A stretch of 10,477 nucleotides of DNA, taken from NCBI GenBank assembly GCA_047615875.1, contig JBLHGU010000177.1, positions 1 through 10,477 on the forward strand, written 5' to 3'. The position numbers and the translations under genes are program-made. The number at the start of each line of letters is the position of its first letter. Positions within the stretch are counted from its first letter, which is position 1. Below the pieces are notes generated by a model. That model searched no databases, had not been told where the DNA came from, and worked only from the letters and a program-made list of their open reading frames with translations. Below, piece by piece: positions 1 through 7,423 of the stretch. This DNA is from JBLHGU01 sp047615875 (GTDB lineage Bacteria > Pseudomonadota > Gammaproteobacteria > Arenicellales > CAJQKF01).

Positions 1-962
1 CCACTGGCTCGCTCCCAGTTGCTGACTGTCAGTGGGGATATGCCAAGCAGTTTGGCAAACTGCGGGACTGTCATCTTGAATCGTTTGCGCAGCCTGGCCA
101 CTGCCACGGCAGTTGGGTTGAAAGCCCTTTTCTTTGTGGCAACCGCTTTCTTCGATGTCCTCGTTTTGGCAACCGTCCGCCGCAAAACCACTTTTTTCCT
201 GACGGCGATTCTGCCGGCAGTCTTCTCTTTATGTACACGTTTTATCGGCTTATCCAATTCCACACCAAATACATCAGACAAATCGACTCCAGCCAGGCGG
301 CGACCTTTTGCTTTGCCGGTGATTGCTGCTTCTATATCCAACTCTGCGGTTATCAGCTCCTCATAATCTACATTGCGCAAAAGGAAAAGCAATTCTGGTT
401 GCTGATCCAGTCTGGCGCCGATGCCGTACATAACGGCGGCAATGTGTTTACACATTCCTGCCCCATCCGGACAGTCGCAGGTAAACTGTATTTCACTGGG
501 TCTGGGAAACAGACCAGCGTTGCGGTTTGTCACTATCTGCATGACGTTATTGGATAAACCACCTTGCAGCAGCTCTAACATAGAGCCGATTTGTCCGGCA
601 CACTGTTTACGCAGGTTCTTCCACTTGGGCGAAGAAAGTGATGTGATCTGTATATTGACTTTATATAGCTCCGAACCACTAACGATGGCTGCCGCCTTGC
701 CCTTCGTTATTGCAAGGTGACAGACGGAGCCGTTACGGACATAAGTTCGCCCTCTCGGCAACCGGTTTTGGTAGTCACTGAATTTTTCAAGGTGATCACA
801 CCAGGCCAAACCCCAGAAGGTGCGGACAATCTTTCTGCCCTGAATTTCTATGGGTTCGATTTTATGGCCGCTCTTTTTGAGTTTTTGCATTTCTCTAGCA
901 GCTTTAGCGCGTCTTTCCGCCACAGGCACATAGGGAGACCAATCATCGTAACCAAAACCCAT
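1..962 (-). CDS. SWIM zinc-finger protein with C-terminal helix-turn-helix (3' end outside window)
   Basis: The minus-strand frame is open from ATG at 962 to the left edge, giving about 320 residues with no stop, so the gene is partial at its C-terminus. Residues 162-173 form a SWIM zinc-binding motif (CDCPDGAGMCKH: C-x-C-x6-C-x-H, ligands Cys162, Cys164, Cys171, His173). A Lys/Arg-rich linker follows at about 240-280. Residues 285-320 look like an XRE-type helix-turn-helix (TVPQFAKLLGISPLTVSNWE). SWIM domains bind DNA or protein partners and in bacteria are often encoded beside SNF2 ATPases, as here. The start is supported by GAGGT five bases upstream and by the 13-bp gap after the SNF2 stop, implying cotranscription and translational coupling. 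Seen: motifs and spacing. Inferred: it is a DNA-targeting or regulatory partner of the ATPase. The target is unknown. Confidence 0.9.
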   Translation of the reverse strand, partial: MGFGYDDWSPYVPVAERRAKAAREMQKLKKSGHKIEPIEIQGRKIVRTFWGLAWCDHLEKFSDYQNRLPRGRTYVRNGSVCHLAITKGKAAAIVSGSELYKVNIQITSLSSPKWKNLRKQCAGQIGSMLELLQGGLSNNVMQIVTNRNAGLFPRPSEIQFTCDCPDGAGMCKHIAAVMYGIGARLDQQPELLFLLRNVDYEELITAELDIEAAITGKAKGRRLAGVDLSDVFGVELDKPIKRVHKEKTAGRIAVRKKVVLRRTVAKTRTSKKAVATKKRAFNPTAVAVARLRKRFKMTVPQFAKLLGISPLTVSNWERAS

Positions 963-975
963 ATTTTTACCTCTA

Positions 976-3654
976 TCAGACCTTCGTCCTGTCAATATCA
1001 AGTGTGACCAGCTTTAGTAATTCCTTATCATCCATCTCTGTCAGCAGTGTCTCGGCTCCACCTTCCAGTAGATCACTGGCAAGATCGGTTTTCTCTCTGA
1101 TCAGGGCGTCTATCTTCTCTTCCACAGTGCCCTGGCAGATGAATTTATGTACCAGCACATTGCGTTTTTGGCCGATACGGAAGGCGCGATCGGTGGCCTG
1201 GTTTTCCACTGCTGGGTTCCACCAGCGGTCAAAATGGATGACATGAGATGCCTGCGTCAGGTTGAGGCCTGTGCCACCAGCCTTGAGGGACAGCACGAAG
1301 AAAGGGGGGCCCTGTTCGTCCTGGAATCGCTCAACCATTTTTTGTCGCTGTTTGACGGCTGTGCCGCCGTGCAATACTAGACCGGACTGGCCAAATTGCT
1401 GGGCAAGAAAACCCGCTAGCGGTGCAGTTATTTCACGAAATTGGGTGAATAGTAGCAACTTCTCCTGGCGTGCGACAATCTCTTCACAAAGATTTTCCAG
1501 ACGTTGAAATTTTCCACTCAGCTTCGGATCGTATTCATCATTTCCCAACCACTGTGCCGGGTGGTTGCAAATCTGCTTGAAGCGCAGCAGATAGGAGAGC
1601 ACCAGACCGCGGCGCTTGATGCCGTCGATATTCTCAATGGCGTGGGTCATCTGTTTTACAGCCAACTGATATTGCATAGCCTGGGCCTTGCTAAGGCCAC
1701 AATAGGCCGAGACTTCAGTTTTCTCCGGCAGGTCGCTGATGATTGAACGATCGGTCTTGAGCCGTCTCAGGATGTAGGGACTGACCAAATTGCGTAAGGG
1801 TGCGTATTGGTCGGTGTCCCGGGTGGAGAGGGATTTTACAAAGCCCTTGAATCTGCTGGCCGATCCCAGCAGGCCGGGATTCAGAAAATCAAACAGCGAC
1901 CAGAGGTCTGATAACCGGTTTTCTACCGGCGTGCCTGTCAGGGCTATTCTTGCGCCTGCGTCGAGCGCCTTTACTGCCTTTGTCTGTCTGGCTGATGGGT
2001 TCTTAATTGCCTGCGCTTCATCCAGTATCAACAGTTGCCATTTCTGATCCTGCAGCCATGCTTGACGCATTAGGGTACCGTAGGTGGTCAGTACCAGATC
2101 AAATCCTTCCAGTGACGTATTATCGTCGGCCATCTCTTTCATGGCCTTTTTTTGCATTTGAGAGCTATGGATAAACTGGCAACACAAGGTGGGAGCAAAT
2201 CGTTCCAGTTCTGCCTTCCAGTTGCCCAACAGAGAGGCCGGTAGCACCAGAAGTGAAGGCTTCCTGGAATGTCTCTTTTTCAACGCCAACAGTAGTGAAA
2301 TCACCTGCATGGTTTTCCCCAATCCCATGTCATCAGCCAGGCATGCACCCAACCCCAGTTGAGAAAGCAGCCATAACCAATTGACGCCGGTCTGTTGGTA
2401 CGGGCGCAGAGTTGCCTTGAGCGTGGTGCCAGGGTTAATTGCCGCTACCTGTTCAGGAGAGCGCAGCGCCTGTAGCTGTGCGGCCAGCCATTTACCCGGT
2501 TTGATAAACAACCACTCCCGGCTCTCATTAAGGGAATCATCTTTCAAGTCCACTGGAGCGCCAGCCAGTAACCGCATCCCATCCGCAAAGGTAAGCCCTC
2601 CGCCTGCCGCCTCTGCCTCAACCATTTCCCAATGTGCCAGAGCTTCATCCAGTCGCTGTCGATTGACCTCGACCCATTGCCCCTTCATGAACACCAGGCC
2701 ATCAGCGGTGTTCTTAAGCTGGTTCAACTCGGCACTCGATAGCTTTTCGTCTCCCAGCGCGATCTGCAGTTTAAAATCCAGCAGTGCCTCGGTATTGAAG
2801 TTCTTGCCATTCTCGCCGATGGTGACACTAGCGCGGATGCGGCTGCGTTTCCTCCACCAATCGGGCAGACGAACGATCACCCCGGCCTGCTCGTAATATG
2901 TCGCATCTTGAAGAAATCGATAGGCATCCCCGGGTGTCCAGGCCAATGGGTGGTAAATATCGCCAGTATCTAGTAGTTCTTTGATCACAGTGCTTGATTC
3001 AGCAGCAAGTTGAACCGGCGATAACAAGCGTATCAGTGTTTTTTTATTTTTTGCCCCGGCATATTCCTGCAAGGCGCTGCCAAGTGGCTGGTGGCGTATG
3101 TGGCCTTGTTTTGTGAGTTCAGGGGCGTAGGTTGCCATGAAGGCGAATGGATAGTCGGGATCGTTTTTGTTCTCTGCCAGATGAAAGCAAACCCGCCCCA
3201 CCTGATGCCACTGCGGGGCCTTTTTCTCCAGCAGTGTATCCAATCCACCCACAGTCTGTATCTGATCGCATACCCAACCATCCAGCAAGGAACAGATATC
3301 CTGTAGCACGGTTGCGGTGGCGTACTCGGCACCACGCATGGGCGGCAGACTCAGGAGCAGCAGCATGCTGTCGACAGCGGTGAACGGCTCGATAGGACCA
3401 GGCTGCTGTGAATTCGTTTGCTCCATGAGACAGCGTTCACTAAGATACTTGCAGGCGAAGTTACGCCAATACTGTATTGACGGGCTAAGATCAACGCCAC
3501 TTTTCCTTGCTGCAAGATTGAACAGCCCTTCGCCTGTACTTCGGGCAAATGCAGAGCCAATTGTGGCAGATACTGTTTCGGATAGTTGATTTGCATCAGA
3601 TGGAAAACAGTGAAGACGCCCTGATGGAAGTAGGCCCAAATCGAAATGGGTCAT
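976..3654 (-). CDS. SNF2-family DNA-dependent ATPase (DEAD/DEAH-like helicase superfamily 2)
   Basis: This is an 892-residue intact protein. Residues about 250-390 resemble the bacterial SNF2-helicase-associated domain (DUF3670 type). The SNF2 ATPase core follows: motif I DDMGLGKT at 441-448, motif II DEAQ at 545-548, motif III TGTP at 573-576, motif V GGTGLNL at 793-799 and motif VI QATDRAFRIGQ at 819-829, so both RecA-like lobes and the arginine-finger motif are present. Family members use ATP to translocate on duplex DNA and remodel protein-DNA complexes rather than unwind strands. The first 240 residues are not recognised. The ATG has a GAGGA about ten bases upstream. It is first in an operon with the SWIM-HTH gene. 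Related SNF2 proteins occur in phage-defence systems such as DISARM, but no methylase or other defence partner is visible here, so a housekeeping remodelling or repair role is equally possible. Confidence 0.95.
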   Translation of the reverse strand: MTHFDLGLLPSGRLHCFPSDANQLSETVSATIGSAFARSTGEGLFNLAARKSGVDLSPSIQYWRNFACKYLSERCLMEQTNSQQPGPIEPFTAVDSMLLLLSLPPMRGAEYATATVLQDICSLLDGWVCDQIQTVGGLDTLLEKKAPQWHQVGRVCFHLAENKNDPDYPFAFMATYAPELTKQGHIRHQPLGSALQEYAGAKNKKTLIRLLSPVQLAAESSTVIKELLDTGDIYHPLAWTPGDAYRFLQDATYYEQAGVIVRLPDWWRKRSRIRASVTIGENGKNFNTEALLDFKLQIALGDEKLSSAELNQLKNTADGLVFMKGQWVEVNRQRLDEALAHWEMVEAEAAGGGLTFADGMRLLAGAPVDLKDDSLNESREWLFIKPGKWLAAQLQALRSPEQVAAINPGTTLKATLRPYQQTGVNWLWLLSQLGLGACLADDMGLGKTMQVISLLLALKKRHSRKPSLLVLPASLLGNWKAELERFAPTLCCQFIHSSQMQKKAMKEMADDNTSLEGFDLVLTTYGTLMRQAWLQDQKWQLLILDEAQAIKNPSARQTKAVKALDAGARIALTGTPVENRLSDLWSLFDFLNPGLLGSASRFKGFVKSLSTRDTDQYAPLRNLVSPYILRRLKTDRSIISDLPEKTEVSAYCGLSKAQAMQYQLAVKQMTHAIENIDGIKRRGLVLSYLLRFKQICNHPAQWLGNDEYDPKLSGKFQRLENLCEEIVARQEKLLLFTQFREITAPLAGFLAQQFGQSGLVLHGGTAVKQRQKMVERFQDEQGPPFFVLSLKAGGTGLNLTQASHVIHFDRWWNPAVENQATDRAFRIGQKRNVLVHKFICQGTVEEKIDALIREKTDLASDLLEGGAETLLTEMDDKELLKLVTLDIDRTKV

Positions 3655-3792
3655 TTAATCTGAAATCCTCAGTTGAAAGTCGGCAACATGGTCTGGGGCG
3701 GAAGGCTTTGGTATAGATGATATCGTGTTGATTAGGATAAACCGGCGGCGGAATCCAAGATAACCCTTGGGCTCGCTCAGTGGCTACCGTAA

Positions 3793-3828
3793 TGAGAATG
3801 GTTCTGCCCGTGAGAATGGTTCTGCCCG
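3793..3828. repeat. Two exact tandem copies of an 18-bp unit with internal dyad
   Basis: TGAGAATGGTTCTGCCCG occurs at 3793-3810 and again, without change, at 3811-3828. Each unit contains AGAATGGTTCT, an inverted repeat of form AGAA-N3-TTCT. Tandem dyads at one-and-three-quarter helical turns, about 140 bp upstream of the SNF2 start codon, look like a paired operator, but a simple duplication is also possible. Confidence 0.7.
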
Positions 3829-3912
3829 ATCGAAAAGTAAAGCTCAACGGGCGGCAGGTTACCCTTTACGGCCAGTCGACTAAACCGCCACCAGGCTCAG
3901 TTTTGCCTAATT

Positions 3913-3936
3913 TAGACAAATTGATTAGTAGACAAA
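3913..3936. repeat. Direct repeat TAGACAAA, 16-bp period
   Basis: TAGACAAA is found at 3913-3920 and 3929-3936, separated by eight bases in an A/T-rich stretch. This may be a regulator half-site pair or part of the upstream region of the SNF2 operon. The significance is uncertain because the unit is short and the local composition is biased. Confidence 0.35.
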
Positions 3937-3975
3937 GCAATTCTACTCCGTCCAATTTACACAAAAATAGAGTTC

Positions 3976-5318
3976 TTAGTCATTAGTGTAACACCCCCTT
4001 TTTACGGGCGAACCATATTGCACTTCACAGGATCTACCTGTTTTGGAGTGATACCACCCAAAAAGTAATTCACAATATGAAAACGATCCAATCTGTTGAT
4101 CCCCATCTGGCTCATATAATGTTCCTTCCCCACTAATCTGATTGCCCGAGTCGTCGTCGAGCCTGCCTTCGAATACTGATCCACCAGGATAGCTCAGTTT
4201 CCCATAACCCCGTCGGGCGCTCACATACCAGCGGCCCTCATACACTACACCAGACAAATACTTCATAGTACCCACGCCATGTCTATACCAGTCTTTGTAT
4301 TCACCAACGTACGTTCCTTCTGAGTCAGTGCCTACTCCTTCAGTTGGTTCTCCACTTTCAAATTGACCTTCAAACTCGAATGCTGAACCATCTGAAGACT
4401 GCCCTTTCCACAATCCAAATCCGTGAATTTTGCCGTCCACCCACTCACCAACATAAGTTCCGTGTGGGTTTGTATACTTTCCAGATCGAAATATACCAGA
4501 CCGAATTGCACCTTCAAAACTTTCAGAATATTGCACGCCAGTAATATCATATATAGCGACGTATTCACCGTTTCCATTTGCTTTCTATCTTTACACTCTC
4601 CATCTGCGGGCTCTCCGCTATTATCGGTTTCTCCAGACCAGACTGGTAACGCTTCTTTAACTAGTGAATGATTCCAAGGATAAAAAGGTCGCCACAGGCT
4701 ACAGTCAATGTCTGATCCTAGAACAAAAACTTTAATCCACTCCCCTTGCTTATCTTCAGATGAAGATTCTTCCTCAACATGCTCAGAATTCTTATATAAA
4801 GAAGATATCGAATCTTCTAATTCGGCAAGACTGCTATTCTTAGGATTGACCTTTATCAACCTATCAAGAAATTGTTGTGCTTTAATTCCATCGCCAGATT
4901 CAATACTCGAAAGAGCCTATTCCTCATAAATTTTTTCGATTCTAAGTATGCCTTCTCTAGCCGATATATTGTCTGGATCCCTCGAAAGAATATCGTTAAA
5001 ACAAGCCATCGCATTACCACCCTCGCCAGTGGTCAATCGGTTCGCTTCCATATGTACTTCGCATTGTGCAAGTAAGTCCTTAATTTCCGTTGAATCATCA
5101 GGCTCATTATCTTTCCCACGAATGATTGACTTTAAGCATTTCCTAGCTTCATCAACATAATCTCCCTTTGGGTACTGCTCAAGATACAACCATAGCTGCT
5201 TTTCTTTACCGCAATCCACCATACCCCAGAAAGTATTTTCACTTTCGTCTTGGGCGATGGTAGGTAGTAGAAATAAGCACCCGATTAGGCCAAAAGTTAT
5301 TGAACTTAGCGTCTTCAT
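3976..5318 (-). pseudogene. Exported TPR-like/MORN-repeat protein, broken by an amber codon and a frameshift
   Basis: Reading through two lesions gives one coherent protein of roughly 440 residues. It opens with a signal peptide (MKTLSSITFGLIGC... ending PTIA-QDE; LIGC could also be a lipobox). A helical TPR-like region follows (YLEQYPKGDYVDEARKCL, then ACFNDILSRDPDNISAREG). The C-terminal half has MORN-type repeats (GTYVGEWVDGKIHGFG, GTYVGEYKDWYRHGVG, VYEGRWYVSARRGYG, VFEGRL). Lesion 1 is TAG at 4917-4919 between IYEE and ALSSIESGDG, in the same frame on both sides and one step from TGG (Trp). Lesion 2 lies at 4580-4589, where DGECKD must shift by one base to reach KANGNGEYVAIYD; a one-base deletion fits. 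The start is the ATG at 5318; a TTG at 5330 is less likely. MORN repeats are generally thought to bind lipids or partner proteins. The function of this gene is unknown. Confidence 0.85.
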
Positions 5319-5330
5319 CGAATCGTGCAA

Positions 5331-5438
5331 CTATTTAGGAAATGGTCCGCTATGAGTATCATACTGCTCGTTTACAAAGTCAACGAATGGGCCTTGTTTG
5401 CCCTTTAGAGCCATTTGCTGGATTGTATCGAGGGGCAT
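5331..5438 (-). CDS. Possible 35-residue small protein upstream of the TPR/MORN gene
   Basis: ATG at 5438 opens a 35-codon frame ending TAG at 5331-5333, twelve bases before the ATG of the TPR/MORN pseudogene and on the same strand. The product begins MPLDTIQQMALKGKQGPFVD and is hydrophilic, with no recognisable domain. No clear Shine-Dalgarno sequence precedes it. It might be a small gene or the remnant of a longer one. It is listed because of its tight spacing to the next gene, and it could easily be chance. Confidence 0.25.
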   Translation of the reverse strand: MPLDTIQQMALKGKQGPFVDFVNEQYDTHSGPFPK

Positions 5439-5488
5439 TACTACTTACTATCTCAATCTGGATTAAAGAAAAAGCAGCCAGTAAAACG

Positions 5489-5574
5489 TCTAGCTCAGCA
5501 CCCGAAGGACAAGCGCAGATTTCCGAGGTGCGGCGGAGGCGATAGCTGGAGCGAACTTCATAGGCTTGTTATAC
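5489..5574 (-). other. Weak attC-like gene end (half site only)
   Basis: Directly overlapping the stop of the fragment gene, the minus strand reads GTATAACAAGCCTATGAAG and then TTCGCTCC, which resembles the 5' half of many integron attC sites (gene stop inside RYYYAAC). The matching 3' half is not convincing: only a 6-bp pairing ACAAGC (plus 5564-5569) to GCTTGT (plus 5509-5514) and a poor GCTAGAC at about 5489-5495. At most this is a degraded attC. Confidence 0.2.
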
Positions 5575-5720
5575 GGAGTTAGAAATCTTTTTAACAAATT
5601 CTAATCCTCTTTCTTTATGGTCGTCAGAAAGATCAGAATAATTTTCTAAACCGGCATAGTTTTTTTTGACATTTCACTAATTTTTACAACTAGCTCTATC
5701 ATTTTCTCAATCAGTTGAAA
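5569..5720 (-). pseudogene. 3' fragment of an unrecognised gene
   Basis: The minus strand reads a coherent charged, helical C-terminus: FQLIEKMIELVVKISEMSKK, then NYAGLENYSDLSDDHKERGL, then EFVKKISNSV and TAA at 5569-5571. The two parts join only if one base is added to the A8 run (plus-strand T8 at 5660-5667), so a one-base homopolymer deletion is inferred. There is no start codon context of its own; upstream the reading collides with the recombinase fragment at about 5707-5720. I do not recognise the family. It is best read as a 3' gene end left after a deletion or insertion. Confidence 0.5.
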
Positions 5721-5865
5721 GTGCCAGTTCCTGGATATTCTTTGAGATTTGTAACCGAATACGAATTGCCCAGACTTCTTTCAGCTTCAAAGCTGGACGC
5801 TGACCGACAAGCTTGCCTTTATTCCATGGAACATGATTGGTTGAATCTACGTTTGATTTTTCCAT
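5707..5865 (-). pseudogene. N-terminal fragment of a tyrosine recombinase/phage integrase
   Basis: A 52-residue frame starts at ATG 5865, with GAGGT seven bases upstream, and ends TGA at 5707-5709. The residues HVPWNKGKLVGQRPALKLKE followed by VWAIRIRLQ match, from memory, the N-terminus of a common proteobacterial phage-integrase-family protein (PWNKGKLVGQK...LKLKEIWAIRIRLQL), usually about 200 residues. After IQELAL the match stops, where the sequence turns into the fragment gene at 5569-5720. The catalytic Arg/His/Tyr residues are all absent, so it cannot be an active recombinase. The promoter-proximal part and ribosome site appear intact, so a short peptide could still be made. It is a relic of a mobile element or of gene rearrangement. 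Confidence 0.75.
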
Positions 5866-5962
5866 TTTGATACCTCATTTTGGTGATGGGTATCTAGTAT
5901 GTTCTTAAGAGAGAACTGTCGCTTTGTTGCCCTATTGAGTCAGTCAGATTTGTCTGTTAGAC

Positions 5963-6247
5963 CTAGTGTTTACTATTTTTAGTTGATCTCTTATGTTTAT
6001 TTTGCTGAAGTAGACCAGTAATAACACTTCCAATAAAAGCGACAGCACACCCATAAAATGAATACGCAAAAATTACTGGTCTTTTGCACCTAATATTTTC
6101 ACTACCTAGAGAATATGTGCCATCACATGCAGCGAAAGCCAAATGAGATGATGATAAGGCCCATAAAAAGAAACCCGCACCAGTCAAAAAGAAAATTGCT
6201 GAGAGAATAAATGCAATTCTGCCATTTGATCTATGTTGTTTTTCCAT
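5963..6247 (-). CDS. Small two-helix inner-membrane protein of unknown function
   Basis: This is a 94-residue frame with two hydrophobic segments, about residues 10-31 (IAFILSAIFFLTGAGFFLWA) and 57-80 (PVIFAYSFYGCAVAFIGSVI). Both ends are basic (KQHRSNGR and KHKRSTKNSKH), so by the positive-inside rule both lie in the cytoplasm. The 25-residue loop faces the periplasm and contains Cys41 and Cys54, which could form a disulfide. No family is recognised. No good Shine-Dalgarno sequence is visible before the ATG at 6247. The TAG stop is followed at once by GTCTAAC. The start lies about 50 bp from the inverted-repeat element at 6297-6468. Unlike its neighbours, this frame shows no lesion. Confidence 0.6.
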   Translation of the reverse strand: MEKQHRSNGRIAFILSAIFFLTGAGFFLWALSSSHLAFAACDGTYSLGSENIRCKRPVIFAYSFYGCAVAFIGSVITGLLQQNKHKRSTKNSKH

Positions 6248-6296
6248 AATAGACGACCAGCCAGTAATAGTGAACCTTATTAGGCCGTTGGTTGCC

Positions 6297-6468
6297 CAGA
6301 CCGTGTAAAAACTCGGAATTGAATTTTACAGTAGGTATTGAAGTGCGATAGTTGTGATACACAAGTGTAATAGTGGTAAATCCGTATGGTTTTTTATGCC
6401 AGAGGTTAAGCTTTAGGTGTATCTGGCCCATTGGTCTTTTCAAATGCTGCGTTTTTACACAGGCTCTG
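6297..6468. mobile_element. Imperfect inverted-repeat element, possible decayed MITE
   Basis: The left end reads CAGACCGTGTAAAAACTC (6297-6314). The right end, on the opposite strand, reads CAGAGCCTGTGTAAAAACGC (6449-6468). The arms match apart from two single-base gaps and one substitution, over about 18-20 bp. The 172-bp size and the CAG...GTGTAAAAAC termini resemble the perfect 18-bp repeats of the element at 8115-8283. No target duplication is evident. It lies between divergently oriented genes (5963-6247 minus, 6539-7202 plus). A minus-strand frame through it (6231-6482) looks incidental. Confidence 0.5.
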
Positions 6469-6538
6469 CCCTGAACAGCCATAGCCTGATTCTCACTATG
6501 ATAAGCTGTAGTGCTGATTAAGTACTAAGGACGTGGAT

Positions 6539-7202
6539 TTGAATCTTTTAAAAACAATCGCCTTTCTTGTACCTGTGCTAACAATAGTGAGTAGCAACTT
6601 GGTTTATGCACGAGCAATAGTTGTCGACAATATGGATACCCTTCATAAATTGGCATGTTCCGGTGAAAAAAAATAATTCTGCCTGGAGTATTAACAATCT
6701 ATACGACTGCACAACTAAGCAACTATTTGTTCCCTACCATCTATGGACAGGAGCTAAATGAGATGGAAATAAGAAATCAAACTGCATGCACAAAGCAAAG
6801 AAAACATTTCACGTAAACAAAATGAGTGCAACAAATATTGTCGGACCAATAGAATGGGAGAATCCTCAATCCGGTGTTACTTCAACCGTCTGGACACGAA
6901 AAAAACTAAAGGGAACAAAAGTACAACATTTTGTTTGCCACGAAACTGGAATTGGCCGAGTATATGATAGTCGCGGGCCACGCTACTACGACATTGGCAG
7001 ATGTAAATTTCCTGCTGGTTACACTTGGAAAATAATGGAAAAAAAATCCTGCACTAACACCTCCATCCAAATCACTAGCATCTCATTCGATAGCAAGCAC
7101 AATCTAAAGGACCTAAAGTTTAAATGGTGGACTAGGTCAATTCTGGATCATATTTATCGATATGTTCCAAAAAAAGGTATGACGAATGCCTGGAAACAAT
7201 AA
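6539..7202 (+). pseudogene. Exported protein of unknown function, broken by a frameshift and an opal codon
   Basis: TTG at 6539 has AAGGA seven bases upstream and begins a signal peptide (MNLLKTIAFLVPVLTIVSSN, cleavage likely after LVYA). The frame stops at TAA 6674-6676, immediately after an A8 run (6666-6673). Removing one A restores the reading ACSGEKNNSAWSINNLYDC to WTGAK, where TGA at 6759-6761 interrupts in frame. After it the frame runs DGNKKSNC, then MHKAKKTFHVNKMSATNIVG to TAA at 7202. TGA is one step from TGG, giving GAKWDGNKK. The intact ancestor would have about 220 residues and several cysteines in the exported part (LACSG, YDCTT, HFVCHETG, GRCKFPAG, KKSCTNTS), suggesting disulfides. 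No family is recognised. A downstream start at 6786 would give 138 residues without export signal. Confidence 0.75.
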
Positions 7203-7423
7203 GTAAAGTGACCACGATCAGCAGTGCTTCGAAAGTTATTTATTTCCAACTCGAGCTAGTTCCAACGACTTTGCCATACTCGGGAATTTCAACTATAGGG
7301 AATGTTCCGATAGGCTCAAAGTTGCCCTGAAGAGCCATTTAACGAAACGCATTATTTCGAGAGAATGGTCTGTAATGAAATTTTCAGGATTTAGTCCGTT
7401 GTTTCCCTGTAACCATATATAAC
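7203..7423. other. Intergenic region between convergent broken genes
   Basis: No convincing gene is seen. An imperfect hairpin at 7293-7313 (CTAT-GGGAA/TTCC-ATAG) lacks a following T-run. A 32-codon minus frame (7240-7338, MALQGNFEPIGTFP...) shares the opening bases ATGGCTCT--AGGGCAA with the small frame at 5331-5438, but similarity ends there, so it is not called as a gene. Confidence 0.4.

Larger units (their letters stand above)
3655..3975 (-). promoter_or_regulatory. Upstream region of the SNF2-SWIM operon, with short repeats
   Basis: This stretch lies between the end of the MORN pseudogene and the SNF2 start, both read leftward, so it is the probable promoter region of the SNF2-SWIM operon. 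It holds no convincing gene. It contains an exact 18-bp tandem repeat (3793-3828), a pair of 8-bp direct repeats (3913-3936), and a 6-bp inverted repeat GTAAAG/CTTTAC about 3837-3868 with a 20-base loop. I could not fix a clear -35/-10 pair. Its role as promoter is inferred from position. Confidence 0.45.

Noticed and set aside
19..366. 115-codon plus-strand frame at the left edge
   Set aside because: It is antisense to the SWIM-HTH gene, whose zinc-binding and HTH motifs are convincing on the minus strand.
2381..2896. 171-codon plus-strand frame inside the SNF2 gene
   Set aside because: Serine/alanine-rich shadow of the antisense strand of the SNF2 gene, with no start context.
976..3654. 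A DISARM-like or other named defence system around the SNF2 gene
   Set aside because: No methyltransferase, DUF1998, phospholipase-D or helicase partner is present; only the SWIM-HTH gene accompanies it.
3596..3847. 83-codon minus-strand frame overlapping the SNF2 start region
   Set aside because: It overlaps the well-supported SNF2 N-terminus in another frame, covers the tandem repeat, and has no domain or ribosome site.
5342..5545. 67-codon plus-strand frame before the attC-like region
   Set aside because: No ribosome site or recognisable protein, and it overlaps the better-placed minus-strand small frame.
6231..6482. 83-codon minus-strand frame across the inverted-repeat element
   Set aside because: It spans both terminal repeats of the element and the start of the membrane-protein gene; coding looks incidental.
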